64,000 nucleotides of DNA, taken from contig OY756968.1 of assembly GCA_963580455.1 (NCBI GenBank), forward strand, positions 16,523,996 through 16,587,995, given 5' to 3'. Every line of letters starts with the position of its first letter. Position 1 is the stretch's first letter. The notes beneath the pieces are model-generated. The model searched no databases. It was not told the DNA's origin and saw nothing but the letters and a program-made list of their open reading frames with translations. Of this stretch, positions 9,944 through 21,797 are shown in pieces. The DNA comes from Euonymus europaeus. Taxonomy: Eukaryota > Streptophyta > Magnoliopsida > Celastrales > Celastraceae. Both the position numbers and the translations under genes were made by a program.

Positions 9944-11249
9944 TTACTTACCTGCTTCTTGAAGTGTAATACTATATACTGCTGCATTAAAATTGGCTTC
10001 AAAGTAATGTTTGAGACGATGCCCATTAACTTTGAATTCATTTCCCGTCTCCAAGTTCTTGATGTGAATAGCACCATGTGGATATACATGAACAACTTGA
10101 AATGGACCATACCATCCCGAACGTAATTTCCCTGAAAAAAGTTTAAGTCTAGAATTAAATAAAAGTACCTTTTGACCAGGAGAAAATTCTATAACCAAAA
10201 TATTCTGATCATGGTATCGCTTGGTCCTATCCTAGTAAATCTGTACATTTTCATAAGCTTTATCACGTATTTCTTCAAGTTCACTTAGTTGCAATTTTCT
10301 CTTCTCACCAGCTGCATCATAATCAAAGTTGAGCCTTTTGATTGTCCAGTATGCCTTGTGTTCAAGTTCTACAGGAAGATGACAAGCCTTTCCAAAAATC
10401 AAACGATATGGAGTCATGCCAATTGGAGTCTTGTAGGCAGTTCGATATGCCCAAAGAGCATCGTTTAATTTTATACTCCAATCAGTTTTCTTGATATTCA
10501 CTGTCTTCTCCAATATTCGTTTGATTTTTATGTTAGAAATCTCAACTTGTCCACTAGATTGAGGATGATAAGCAGTGAAAATCTTATGTGTGATGTTGTA
10601 CTTGACAAGAACTGCAGCCACACTCCGGTTCAGAAAATGCTTTCCTTCATCACTGATTATAGCACGTGGAGTACCATATCTGGGAAATATTACTCCTTGA
10701 AGTAATCGGTTCACGACATCACTTTTGTTGGTTGGGCTTGCAACAGCTTCAACCCATTTGGATACGTAATCTACTGCCACCAGTATGTACTCATTTCCAA
10801 AAGACTTAGGAAATGGCCCCATGAAATCTATTCCCCAGACATCAAAAATTTCAACCACCAGAATATTGTTGAGTGGCATTTCATTCCTGCAGGAAATATT
10901 GCCAAGTCTCTGACAATTATCACATGTAGAGCAAAAATTGTGAGCATCTTTATGGAGCGTGGGCCAATAGAATCCTGATTGCAAAACCTTTGTAGCAGTT
11001 CTTTGAGTGCCAAAGTGACCCCCACAAGCAAATGTATGACAAAATTGCAAAATACTTCGTTGTTCCTCTTGGGGCACACATCTACGAATAATTTGATCAG
11101 CACAATGCTTGTACAAACAGGGTTCGTCCCAAAAATAATGCTTAGCTGTGGAGAAGAATTTCTTCCGTTGTTGATAAGTCCAGCTCTTGGGAATAACACC
11201 TTCTGCAAGATAATTAGCTACGTCAGCATACTAAGGTACCTCAATTTGT
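9944..11249 (-). pseudogene. Athila integrase, left unit
   Basis: Read leftward. The HHCC zinc domain ([10 protein letters not shown] ... CSTCDNC) lies at about 10900-11030. The DDE core has VDYVSKW (near 10765), SDEGKHF (near 10645) and the Glu of QVEISN (near 10545). The C-terminal domain with [12 protein letters not shown] ends at 9944. A stop at about 10232 separates core and C-terminus. The upstream link to RNase H is cut by the solo LTR at 11255-13269. In the sister unit the zinc domain is deleted, so this is the better integrase of the two. Confidence 0.9.
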
Positions 11250-11254
11250 ACAAC

Positions 11255-13269
11255 TGTAACACCCCAAATTCGTAGGTTAAATTATATTTTAGGAGCACGT
11301 GAAGTACCAAAATTGAAATTTAATTAAATCTATTAAGAATTTTAGAAATTAGATGTATCAAGTAATTTAGTTATTGGATTAAAGTTTGTTAAGCTGAATG
11401 GGATGGCAGACTCGTAAATAACGGTAAGGCAATTAGGGAATAAACAAGAAGTCAAGGGGCATAAGAGTCAAAACCGGGGAAAATAAATAAAAAAATAGAA
11501 GCACAAAAATCGAGGCAAATTGGGGTTAGTGAACTAGGGTTGCCGCAAGAGGAGGAACGGCGACGGAAGCGCGAACGGAGGTGATCGACGACGATAGGTC
11601 ACAAAATTGGTATGGAAATTCTGGGCTCCAGGAGACGAATCCAACAGTACCATTTTCGAATTAAACGTAGATCACTAAGTTTGTCAACAGAGGGAGAGAA
11701 GGTCGCAGCTTCCGTGGGTTCGACGCCGGAAAATGTAGAATCCTGGCCTCCGATCAGGTAAATGGTGCCGGAGCTGCCTTCCCCACGACACCTCGACTCG
11801 GTTCATGGCTGTCGTGCGCTTCACCGCACCTCCAGTGTCGAAGATCCGAGGATGACACCCACCGGGTCAAGCAGACCAACGTGGGAGAGAGACGGGAAAC
11901 CGGGTCGACTGACCCGGTTGTGCTGTAAGATCGGGTCTGACATTCAGACCCGGTTAGGGATGAGTTTGATATGGCAATATTTAATTGTTGACCCACGTTA
12001 AATTAGAGATAATAATACCAATTAAATTATAATAAATTGGAGTAGTATTATGGATTTCAGGGATGAATTGCATAGTTGATTTTATTGGGACTTATGGGAG
12101 CACAGTACGGTAAGTAATACTCAACTGTATTACGGAACAATGCAATTTATGAATTGTATGTGCTATTGTTTGTGTAAATTGATTGGCTATTGATACGTAT
12201 TTGATTGGATTTTTATGATGTGTTATGTGTAAATTATGATATGAATGGTTTGTTTATATTATAACTGTATTGAAGGTGTTGTTTGTATACTGTGATTGGA
12301 CGACTGATCTGTAATGTATTTCTATGCAGAATGTAATGTGTACTGTTATGTGCTTCAATTGCTTATGATGATGAAACTGATATGATGATGGTTTTGATGT
12401 ATCAAAAGTGATTCGTTATATATGTTTCATTGATGTATTAAATATTGTTCATAAGCATGATGCATTGCATTATATGACAAATGGAAATTTTCAGTTTAAT
12501 GAGAGGATGTTTTAACGAACCGGGTACAACTGCTACAGGGAGGGTGTACTGAAAGGTTAAGGTTAAGGTTTACTGAAAATGGAAAAAAAATGAAAATAGA
12601 AATGATTTTTGACTGGAAAGTATTCTTTGGTAGAATACTTAATTAAAGGAAAATCTCAATCGGTTGCTCTGTAGCAGTTTACCTAGGTTAAGGGCCCGAG
12701 TATTGGAAAAATGATTTAAATGGCTGACCGTTTTTCTAAAGATGAGGTTCATGTGCATTCATGCATAAGTGTTACTTGCTGGGCCTCGGCTCACTATGTT
12801 CCGTGATACAGGTAAAAGGATCCTGTGATGATTTTGCCGGCATAGGAGCTGATGGCGCCGCGGATCCATGAAAATGATGCTCATGTGCAGAAGTTAGGTT
12901 TTGATGGTCCATGACAATAATATTAAATTTTATTTAAGCCTTAAGGTTGTCGCTAGTATTTCAGATTTATCGTGATTAAATTAAAGTTCGAAAAATGATG
13001 TCAAGAAATATGTATCGCACATTATTGATTTAATTACGATTATGAGGTTATAATTGTTAAATGCTCATCGAAATTAGGAGGTTTAATTTGAGTTATTCAA
13101 TGAGTTTAGTTAATTAGAGATAGATGATGCTTAGCTAAAATTTTTTCTAGCATTAATTGGGTTCTTCTTATATATAGAATTAGGTACTATTGAGGGACTG
13201 AGATGGGATATAGATAGCGTTCTGAACTACGAGCTCAAAAATTAGAGTTTCGTGGGATGGGGCGTTACA
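11255..13269 (+). mobile_element. Solo LTR (2015 bp) with 5-bp target duplication
   Basis: Begins TGTAACACCCC and ends GGGGCGTTACA, near-perfect inverse termini. It is flanked by ACAAC at 11250-11254 and 13270-13274. The sister Athila copy has one ACAAC at 27450-27454 with no insert, so the empty site is visible. No coding region was recognised (the 11762-12001 frame is not supported). The length and TGTAACACCCC start fit a gypsy, possibly chromoviral, LTR left by recombination between two LTRs. Orientation is not certain. Confidence 0.92.
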
Positions 13270-13274
13270 ACAAC

Positions 13275-13787
13275 AAGAAGTTGTTCATCTGGGAAGCTTT
13301 CATTCAATGGCAGCTCAGTTTGGTCATTGCTATTTTCTTGAAAAATACGAGAGAGATGATCTGCTACAACATTCTTTGCCCCTTCTTGTCTTTTATCTCC
13401 AAATCAAATTCTTGGAGCAATAATATCCAACGAATTAATCTTGGCTTTGAGTCCTTTTTGGAAAGCAAATATTTGAGAGCCGCATGATCACTGTATACAA
13501 CCACCTTGGAACCAATTGAGTATGATCGGAATTTCTGCAGTGTAAAGACCACTGCTAGTAATTCTTTCTCTATTGTTGAGTAATTGAGCTGAGCATCATT
13601 AAGAGTACGACTGACATAATAAATGACATGTGACAACTTGTCAACTCTTTGACCCAATACCGCCCCAACTGCATAATCACTTGCATCACACATGAGCTCA
13701 AATGGTAAACTCCAGTCTGGCGCTGTCATTATTGGTGCTGATGTAAGTAACTACTTCAATTTTTCGAATGCTTGTAGACACTCATGG
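13275..13787 (-). pseudogene. Athila RNase H, left unit
   Basis: Contains [31 protein letters not shown] and [12 protein letters not shown], the Asp/Glu/Asp set of Ty3/gypsy RNase H, ending [14 protein letters not shown] frameshift near 13788 separates it from the RT frame, a stop lies near 13752, and another shift falls near 13364 at the linker to integrase. The solo LTR then cuts the gene. Confidence 0.87.
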
Positions 13788-15719
13788 TCAAAGTTGAGAA
13801 CTGCACCTTTGGTAAGCAGACTGCATAGTGGCCGAGAAATCTTTAATAAAGCGATGATAGAAACCCGCATGTCCAAGAAAAGATCGCAATTCTCTAACTG
13901 AAGTGGGAGGTGGTAATTTAGATATAACTTCAATTTTCACTTTGTCCATCGCAATCCCATCTGCTGAAATGAGATGGCCAAGAACAATACCTTCTTGCAC
14001 CATAAAGTGACATTTCTCCCAATTGAGAACCAAATTAGTTTCCTTGCATCTTTCCAAAACCAAAGCAAGATTATAAAAGCATGTGTCAAAAGAAGAACCA
14101 AACACAGAGAAATCATCCATAAATACCTCGATGATATGACCCACCATGTCAGAGAAAATGCTTGTCATACATCGTTGAAATGTAGCTGGAGCATTGCATA
14201 GTCCAAACAGCATCCTTCTGTATGCAAATGTTCCAAAAGGACATGTAAAAGTTGTCTTCTCTTGATCCTCAGGTGCAATGACAATCTGATTATAACCTGA
14301 GTATCCATCAAGAAAACAATAATGAGAATGACCAGCTAGTCTTTCTAGCATCTGATCAATAAATGGCAATGAAAAGTGATCCTTTCTTGTAGCAGAATTT
14401 AGCTTTCGGTAATCAATACACACACGCCACCCTGTCTGTTTTCTTGTTGGGATGAGCTCATTCTTTTCATTGGTGATCACTGTGATTCCTAACTTTTTGG
14501 GAACAACTTGCACTGGACACACCCATCTGCTGTCAGAAATAGGATATATAACTCCAACATCGAGCAACTTCAATATTTTAGTTCTGACAACCTCCTTCAT
14601 AGCCGGATTTAGGCATATTTGTGCTTCCCGCAAGGATTTTGAATCATCTTCTAGCAAAATTTGGTGCATGCACATAGTAGGACTTATGCCCTTGATATCA
14701 GCAATGGACCATCCAAGAACACTTTTGTATTCACGTAACACCCTCAAAAAAATTTCTTCCTTTGAATCAGTAAGATTAGCGGCTATAATGACAGGTAATG
14801 CTTCCTCAACACCAAGATAAGCATATTTCAAATGCTCCGGAAGTTGCTTCAATTCCAACTTTGGTGGACATTCGATGGAAGGGATTAATTTGGTGAGTGG
14901 AGGACCAAGAACTTCAAAAGTTCGTCTCCATTCGTTATTTGATAGTTGTTGCTTTTCCAGATATGCACAAAATTCCGCAACTCCTCCATCTTCATTAACC
15001 TGCAATTCAGAAAAAGTAAGGCAAGTTGCCAAATGATGAATAGAATGATGCTCCAAAAATGTATCAAAAATTACGTCATCTAAAATTTCAATGCTGAAAC
15101 ATTCCCTGATATCCGATGGATGTTGTGTAGCTTCAAAAAGCTTAAATTCTACTGTTTGTCCTTGCACTGTCATAGACAAACAACCCTTTTGAACATCCAC
15201 AATAGTTCCTGCAGTGGCCAAGAAAGGTCGACCCAAAATAATTGGTACATTTCTGTCTTCCTCCATGTCAAGAATGATAAAATTTGCTGGAAGGTGGAAT
15301 TTGTCAACTTGGACAAGCACATCCTCTATAATTCCCCTTGGAAATTTTATTGATCGATCCGCTAATTGCAAAGTGATTGAAGTCGGTTGTAACTCTTTCT
15401 CCAAACCTAGCTGCACAAAAATAGAATATGACATTAGATTAATACTAGCACCTAAATCTATAAACGCTTTTTCAAAAGAAACTTGACCAACGACACAAGG
15501 AATAGTGAAACTTCCTGGATCTTTCAACTTTGGTGGTAGTTTCTTGTTCAACATAGCACTGCATTGTTCAGTTAGCATCACCTTCTCGTATGGTGCCAGC
15601 TTCTTCTTCCTTGTACAAATATCCTTCAAAAATTTTGCATAAGCTGGAATTTGTTGGATTGCGTCTAGGAGAGGTATGTTAATCTCAACCTTCCGAAAAA
15701 TATCCATGACCTTCTGCAT
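13788..15719 (-). pseudogene. Athila protease-reverse transcriptase, left unit
   Basis: A 643-residue open frame. The protease motif is DLGASINLM (Asp at about residue 88) with ILGRPFLAT near 161-169. RT spans about 375-560: VCIDYRKLN, FLDGYSGYNQI (Asp 471) and FMDDFSVF (533-536), so the catalytic aspartates are kept. It is in the same frame as gag, separated only by a TAG at 15741-15743. The RT sequence is typical of Athila. The frame breaks at 13788, before RNase H. Confidence 0.92.
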
Positions 15720-15740
15720 TTGTTCAGCCCTCTTTTCGCT

Positions 15741-17327
15741 CTACAATCGGCTAGGAAAAGGCACATGAGGTTCAAAACTATGAGTTTTTACAGGTGCACT
15801 AACCTTGCTTTGAATCTTTGTGGATTCTTTCTTTTGTGACCTTTCTTCATTTTCGGAAGCGTCTTTGTCCAAATATCCCACATTTCGTCCTCCACGAGTA
15901 GTGATGGCATTCATTTGTTCCTTACCTTTCGGATTCATTTCTGTCTTACTTGGAAGTCTGCTAAATTCTCTTTCACTTAATTGCTTTGCAATTTGACCAA
16001 CTTGAACTTCAAGTTTCTGAATGGTAGCTTGAGTATTGCTGAATTGTTGATCGTAAATGCTATTCTGCTGCGTCATCTTTTGAATGAAATTATTGGTATT
16101 AAGAGTAAGAAGAGCCATTTGTTCTTCCAACGAAGTTTTTCTTGGTTCTGTTTGTGCTTGCTGCTGATTTTGATGGATTTGCTTGTTCTGATCTTGTCCC
16201 CTCCAACCAAAATTCGGATGGGCTTTCCATCCCGGATGGTTTGTAGTTGCATATGGAATGTTGTTAGGATAAAAACCACCTTTCCCCGCATAATTGATTT
16301 GTTCTTGTTCTGAAAGAGGAGACATGGGACACGTCTCTCTAGTGTGATCTGATTGGGAACAAATTGTGCATACTACAACTTGAGCTGCTTGTTGGGATGA
16401 TGACGAATTCTGAGCAGAAAGTGCTTTTACCAACATATTAATTTTTTGTACCATGGCTTTCAACCGAGGTTGATTCATATCTATGGTGTGGACTTCATAC
16501 ATGCCTCTTGGAAGTTTTTCTCCTTGCTTTCCTCGAGAAGAGAATTGTTGAGAATTCTCGCTTAGAGTTTCAAATAACTCAAAAGCTTCTTCACTACTTT
16601 TCTCCATCAACACACCTCCACATGCAGAGTCTACGATGCTTGTATTGTTAGCATCCAACCCTTCATAAAAAGCTTGAATTTGATCTTCTTGAGATAGGTT
16701 GTGGTGTGGACATTTGAGAAGCAGTTGTTTAAATTGCTCACAAGCTTCATAGAATAAGTCACCATCCTTTTGCTGCCATGTTTGAATCTCTCTCCTTAAT
16801 TGCTTTGTTTTCTGGTTTGGAAAAAATTTATTCAAGAATTTTGTTGCCATTTCCTCCCATGAGTTGATCGATCTTGGGGCCAATGAATTGAACAATAATT
16901 TTGCAGCATCTTTGAGGGAAAATGGGAAGAAAATGAGTCGGACTTCCTCTAGTGTCAAACCCTGGACACGTTGTGTCATACAAAGGTCAAAGAAATCCCT
17001 GATGTGCAGATACGGATCAGCTAATGGTGTGCCTCTAAAATGAGGTACTGGATTAAGCAAAGTTGGAGAGAATGTGACATTTCCTTGAATATTGGGTTGA
17101 AATGCTATGCTTGATGGTTGAGCCAAATTCTGAGGTATAAATGAATTCTTCATTGGCCTCCGAACTTGTGCATTAGCTTGTGGATTTACAACTTGGGCAA
17201 GAGCATTTATATTTTGTTCCTCCATATTTCTTTTTGTTCTTGCTTCTCTTCTGAGTTGTGCTTGAGTTTGCTCAATCTCCGGATCGTATTCAAGTAGGTT
17301 AAGACTTTTAGATCGACATCCAAGCAT
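15741..17327 (-). pseudogene. Athila gag, left unit
   Basis: A 528-residue open frame from ATG 17325-17327 (MLGCRSKSLN). It has the gag core (WEEMATKFLNKFFP, KCPHHNLSQEDQIQAFYEGL), a CX2CX4HX4C knuckle (CTICSQSDHTRETC), and a tail with HVPFPSRL just before the TAG. The next frame continues in phase (SEKRAEQMQKV), so in intact relatives gag and pol are probably one ORF. Whether the TAG is a lesion or is read through cannot be told from one copy. Confidence 0.9.
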
Positions 17328-17413
17328 GTACTGAAAGAATAAAGCAAACTAATAAATAAATAAATATGCAATAATATACACAATTGAAACTAGAGATAAA
17401 TTAATAACTCCAG

Positions 17414-17431
17414 TCTCCGGAAACGGCGCCA
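17414..17431 (-). other. Primer binding site beside LTR-B
   Basis: TGGCGCCGTTTCCGGAGA on the minus strand, six bases downstream of the LTR-B end. It differs slightly from the site at 1336-1353. Confidence 0.8.
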
Positions 17432-18252
17432 AAAACTTGTTATCGTTTTAAAACTACTAAAAAAATAGTAATTCTGAAAATTAACTAACTCTAATTCTTA
17501 GAAAAACGAGTTTTTCTTTTCTTTCTCTTTTATAGTAATATTAATAAACACCAAAACTAATATTGAGAGATCAACACAAATAATAAATACTAAGGCTTTG
17601 ATTTCACCACTCTGTTGTATTTAAACCATATGGTTATCAATTATGAATTCATCCAAGCATATCAAAGATTAAGTTGTCTAATTCGTGTAGTAGTCATTGA
17701 CATCTAACTTACCACATCTATCTTTAATTTGCAATTATCCATGGCATCTGGACTAATTTGACAAACAATAATACATTAGGATCAATGTAACTTATGAAAT
17801 GATCACAAAATTCCTAGCATATGACATCTATGACTAGGTAACTTTGGTAATAAATTGCAAGAAGCTATTCTCAAATTGAGCATGACATCTACTACAATTT
17901 GCATCACATTAATCAAACCTAGATGGTAGCTAAGCATCGAGATTTAATTATTAATAAACATAGCAATTTAATACTTGACATGACATGAATAAATCACAAT
18001 TAATCCAACCAATTTTATTAAACACAATAGAGTGAATCCATCATCACCTTAGTAAGAGGATTAGTTCCTGATATTAAGTTTACACAACAAATATAAATAA
18101 ATAAAATTCACAAACACAAGTAATAAAACAACTAGAAAAACCCCCTTATTATACTTGATGCAAGAACTCCTTCTCTTTTCTCCTTCTTCCTCTTTGTTAT
18201 TTTCTCTTCTTCTTGTTGTGTTTGGTGTGTATAACAAAAAATAGATCATGCC

Positions 18253-18260
18253 TTTATATA
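18253..18260 (-). promoter_or_regulatory. TATA box of LTR-B
   Basis: TATATAAA on the minus strand at the place equivalent to 2255-2262 in LTR-A. Confidence 0.6.
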
Positions 18261-18303
18261 GGCAATGGCAATGACAAATATTCAACAATGGCAAGCTTGA
18301 ATA

Positions 18304-18342
18304 GCAACCATTGTTGAATGTTGAAGGCAACCATTGTTGAAT
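18304..18342 (-). repeat. Two U3 repeat units in LTR-B
   Basis: Two copies of the CATTGTTGAAT-core unit, against three in LTR-A (2306-2367). Confidence 0.65.
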
Positions 18343-18569
18343 TATTTTGGTGCAATGAAGAAGTTGTAAGCAATGATGTCAACAAGAACCTTCCATGATC
18401 TTCACTTAGGTTGGACTCATGATTAGGCCTATAAATATGAAAATAAACACAAAGTGATTCATTCATGGTGATTAAAATTTATTTGCACAAAATCACTTCA
18501 AAAACCCCAACTTTGTGACAAATGCTAATGATAATTTACATTTAAAGTAGATGTTTTCAACATCTATCA

Positions 18570-18588
18570 CAACCCCCCAACTAGCTTT
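18570..18588 (-). other. Polypurine-like tract beside LTR-B
   Basis: Minus-strand GGGGGG run three bases before the TG of LTR-B, equivalent to 2595-2612. Confidence 0.6.
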
Positions 18589-18605
18589 TTGCTAGTCCCT
18601 AGCAA
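18589..18605. repeat. Hairpin beside polypurine tract, right unit
   Basis: Same 7-bp stem and 3-nt loop as at 2613-2629, with no base change. Confidence 0.7.
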
Positions 18606-19637
18606 TTTAAGCGTAAATATCATTCCATTATGAAGAATTTGAAAAAGAAATTACTTCCTTTTAGTATAACAAAAAGTAGGAGATCACTGATGCTATCCAG
18701 AGTATTTTGATCACAACTTCCAGAATTTGTGTGTGTGTGCTAAGCCAAAACTTTCTTACCGCAAGCCATAATGCATATAACATAGGAGAATTTTCCAAAT
18801 AAAAGCATCAACTCCATATTCTCACAGGTTAAAGAAAGATTTTAGTGCTTGGAATTTCTCTCATGGAGTTGAAAAACAGATATGCACTCAGAAGAAAAGC
18901 CAATTTAAGGACAAACAAAGAAACAAACATTGATCACATGATAGGTATATTCGCTGTCTAGAACTGCCACCATTCTTACCACAAACGTGCTTTGGAATTT
19001 ATAGATCAAATTTTTGAGATAAGAACAAATAATAGAATCTTGGTAAAATCAGAAACAAAATAAGATTGTACTTGTCTTCCTAAGGATGTTGAAGACTGAG
19101 AATGACTTGCACCATTTTCTTTTCTTTTTTTTCTTTTGTTTCGTGTTTTTTTTTTCACCCATACCTCACCCACAAAAGCTCAAGCAATTACATTTAAAAT
19201 CTCAAAAATTGATCAATATCATCCTCAGCATTCAACCAACATTCCACAAACCATGTAATGGTGTTCATTGACAACAATTATCCATTTCAAAAGATCAATG
19301 AAAGTTCATAAGTTGTTTACTCATTTCTCCCTACTCATTTAGAACTTAATTTGTGCTTTATCTTGAAAATTATGTTAGTATTATGCATTATCATCCATCT
19401 TAACACGAGGCTTAGTATTTGTGCACAAAAGAGTTTTTAGAAGTTGTTTTCTAATAATCCATATAGAAAAAATGACTCAAACTTAATTGTATCAAATCAT
19501 CAAAGTGCATGAATATGCCAGCAACCCCCACCTATACGAGACAGTGTCCTCAATGTCACACAAAAGAAGGAAATTGAACAATATAAAAAACAAGGCAAAG
19601 AAAGATAAAACCTGGGGGTGAAATATCTCGAAAGTGA
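18606..19637 (-). other. Athila 3' noncoding region, right unit
   Basis: Fuller version of 2630-3283, including the 19115-19500 stretch that is deleted from the left unit. A T-rich run lies near 19117-19155. Nothing coding was recognised. Confidence 0.55.
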
Positions 19638-20614
19638 TCAGTTGAAAGAATTCATCATCTCCAGGAGAGTATCCAGCTTTTGCTCTAGCCGCTGTTGTCG
19701 AGCACCCAATTGGGTTAAATGCCCCATAACTGTACTCAGTGTGTGTGGATGTGAAGAGTCTACAGCTAGTGGTGGTGATGCTCTATGTTGTGAGGAATCC
19801 TCAGCGTGTTGCGCTAAAGCAGTTCGAGCAGTTCGCATATTTTTTGTACTTTGGCTCCATGTTCACATTTCAAGTAGTGTGACTGGATATTCTGAAGATT
19901 GCTGAGGTCGAGGAGGGCGAATACCCTTGAATTGAAGCAATCGTGTGATGAGCCTTGGAAAATATAATTTTCCCACTTTGGTAGGCCTCTGTTCTACAAA
20001 TGTTTGGCCTTGAGCATTGAAGCCATATAAATTTTCCCTAAATCAAACCAGGCTCCCTTATACATGTAGTATAAGGTTGCTAAGAACTTGCTCCGCCGCT
20101 GTTGAGAATGGCCGATGGGGCAGAGATTTTTTCGGATGGCGTCGTCCAGCATCCACATCTTTGGTAGCAAGTAAGAACATCGTGTAGCATTGGCATATCG
20201 ATCGTACTTACCCCGAAACATCTCATTAATCATCTGTTCTTTTGTTGTCGTGATAGGTGTTTTAAATCCAGTTGAAGCATCATATTCTAGTGGAAAACCT
20301 AGGCAAAAACAGAGTTCCGCTGTCGTAAATCGAACTTTTACGCCAACTATGATTACCTCATACACTGTGCCCTTCTTGACCTCCTTAAGAGTGGAATAAA
20401 ACGAACGAACGATTTCTGGATAGATGGGCAAGTTCATATTAGGATCTGGATCCACGAGAAACATCAAATTGTGCGTCCTCAAAAACTGCATCGCCTACCG
20501 AGTAGCATTGACTTGTTGAATGAGTGTATCAATCTTGCATTCCGGGATGATATCGGCTCTCTAGAAGAGACGGTCCTTCGGCTGGAAGGTAGACGAACGG
20601 GGGCATCTCGGCAT
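19638..20614 (-). pseudogene. Athila ORF2-like protein, right unit
   Basis: Starts at ATG 20612-20614 (MPRCPR). The main open part is 19994-20491 (165 residues): FLRTHNLMFLVDPDPNMN, IVRSFYSTL, VRFTTAELCFCLGFPLEYD and WMLDDAIRKNLCP. This is the pattern of the 'putative plant transposon protein' family seen in Athila/Tat elements. A C-terminal piece at 19638-19838 ends in a heptad-like stretch (QQRLEQKLDTLLEMM), possibly a short coiled coil. Stops near 20491 and 20560 and a frameshift near 19900 make it a pseudogene. Biochemical role unknown. Confidence 0.75.
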
Positions 20615-20620
20615 GTTTTC

Positions 20621-20702
20621 GATGGTTCGAAATATGAACCTCGCTCCGATACCACTTGTTGAGGTTAGGGGTCAGTACAACATAAAGAATCGAAACCAAA
20701 AT
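20621..20702 (-). repeat. Inverted Copia LTR-end/primer-site fragment, right unit
   Basis: Counterpart of 4078-4159: reverse complement of a Copia LTR end, AG spacer, TGGTATCGGAGC and a little leader, abutting the left LTR at 20703. Its presence in both units shows it existed before the tandem duplication. Confidence 0.75.
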
Positions 20703-21232
20703 TGTGAGATCCATACCTTAGTTGCATGCAAAGTCTAACTTTGCATGCAAGCCACCAACCACCACCGTCGATACAGTAAGTCACCGGTGATACAGTGAGT
20801 TCGCCTACCATTGTTGAGTTTTTTGCTGCAACCACCAACCCACCAAGTTTTTCCTTTTGTCCATTGTCAAAGTTTGGTAGCCGTCCAAGACTTGTTGCAA
20901 GTTGATTTGCTTGTGTTTATACATAGTGTTCATACATGAAGTACATCTCTATATAAAGAGATGCGTGTGTGTGTGAGTGAGATATAGAGGAAAACGAAAA
21001 GAAAAAATATAGAGTGTGTATTGTAGAGAGAAAGTAAACACATAATGTTCGGGTGAGTTGAGTCGGAGTTCTGAGTGAGTGGTTATCTCCTCCTCCTGTT
21101 GTAATATCTCTTGAAATAGTAGAGTTTCTCTCTCCCGTGGACTTAGGTCATTAGTGACCGAACCACGTATATCACGGTGTTCATTATTTTCGGTTTCGGT
21201 TCATTGTGTTGTACTTACTCGTGACCTCAACA
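20703..21232 (+). repeat. Left LTR of Copia copy 2 (530 bp)
   Basis: TGTGAGAT to CCTCAACA. It keeps the 29 bp missing from the left LTR of copy 1, and the TATA box near 20951. Confidence 0.9.
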
Positions 21233-21234
21233 AG

Positions 21235-21252
21235 TGGTATCGGAGCCAGAGG
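21235..21252 (+). other. Primer binding site of Copia copy 2
   Basis: TGGTATCGGAGCCAGAGG, complementary to the initiator-Met tRNA 3' region as in most plant Copia elements. Confidence 0.85.
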
Positions 21253-21797
21253 TTCATATTTCCAGCAACCGAAAATCATCTCGGAGAGAAAAAGAGCAAC
21301 TATTTTGCTCTCGGGTCAATTTTTGACTTCAACAAAATAACGTTTTGAACACATCTGGGTGTTCCTCATCACCATACGAGTCTCCTGGTTCGAAAATCAT
21401 CAAAATCGAATGTCGGGGTGAGCCACACTCTCCCTCTGAAATTTTGAGGTACTATTCACATTTTTGGAGGTTGAAGACGAAGTGACGTCATCTGCCACAT
21501 CAGCGCCACGTCATCGGGACACATCAGCGCACAGTCAGCACATGTGCCACATCAGCAAACACGTCATCAAATAGCGTTAGTTGACTATCAGTTGACCGTT
21601 AGTCAACAGTTAAGTCCGGTTCGAGTTGCATAAACTTTGACCGGCCGGTTCGGTGTTTTTCAGACCGGTTTTCAAGAAGTTCAGACCGGTTCGCAAGGTT
21701 TTTGACCCTTTCGGACGCAACCGTGCTATCGATTTTGCGAGATTCTTTTCCAAAATTTTGGTGTTGCTCAGTTTAGCTTGAAACAGAAACTTTTTCG
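21253..21797 (+). other. Copia leader, copy 2
   Basis: Equivalent to 4690-5271 but with some of the CATCAGC/ACGTCA repeats lost near 21490-21540. It keeps a TGACGTCA near 21483 and a TTGAC/GTCAA cluster at about 21578-21610. Confidence 0.5.

Larger units (their letters stand above)
17438..18569 (-). repeat. Athila LTR-B (1132 bp), shared by two internal regions
   Basis: Matches LTR-A from TGATAGATG (18569) to GATAACA (17438). It is shorter because 80 bp (LTR-A 1398-1477) and one U3 repeat unit are missing. The lost 80 bp includes the conserved U5 segment ending 'atccacaggga'. Primer site and gag are on the left, polypurine tract and ORF2 on the right, so this single LTR closes one element and opens the next. 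Confidence 0.88.

Noticed and set aside
11754..12001. Overlapping open frames on both strands in the GC-richer part of the solo LTR
   Set aside because: Short, on both strands over the same bases, no motif; base composition explains them.
1360..18569. Annotating this as one simple Athila element with its own two LTRs
   Set aside because: Both LTRs have internal sequence on their outer sides (gag left of LTR-A, ORF2 right of LTR-B), so it is a segment of an array, not an isolated insertion.
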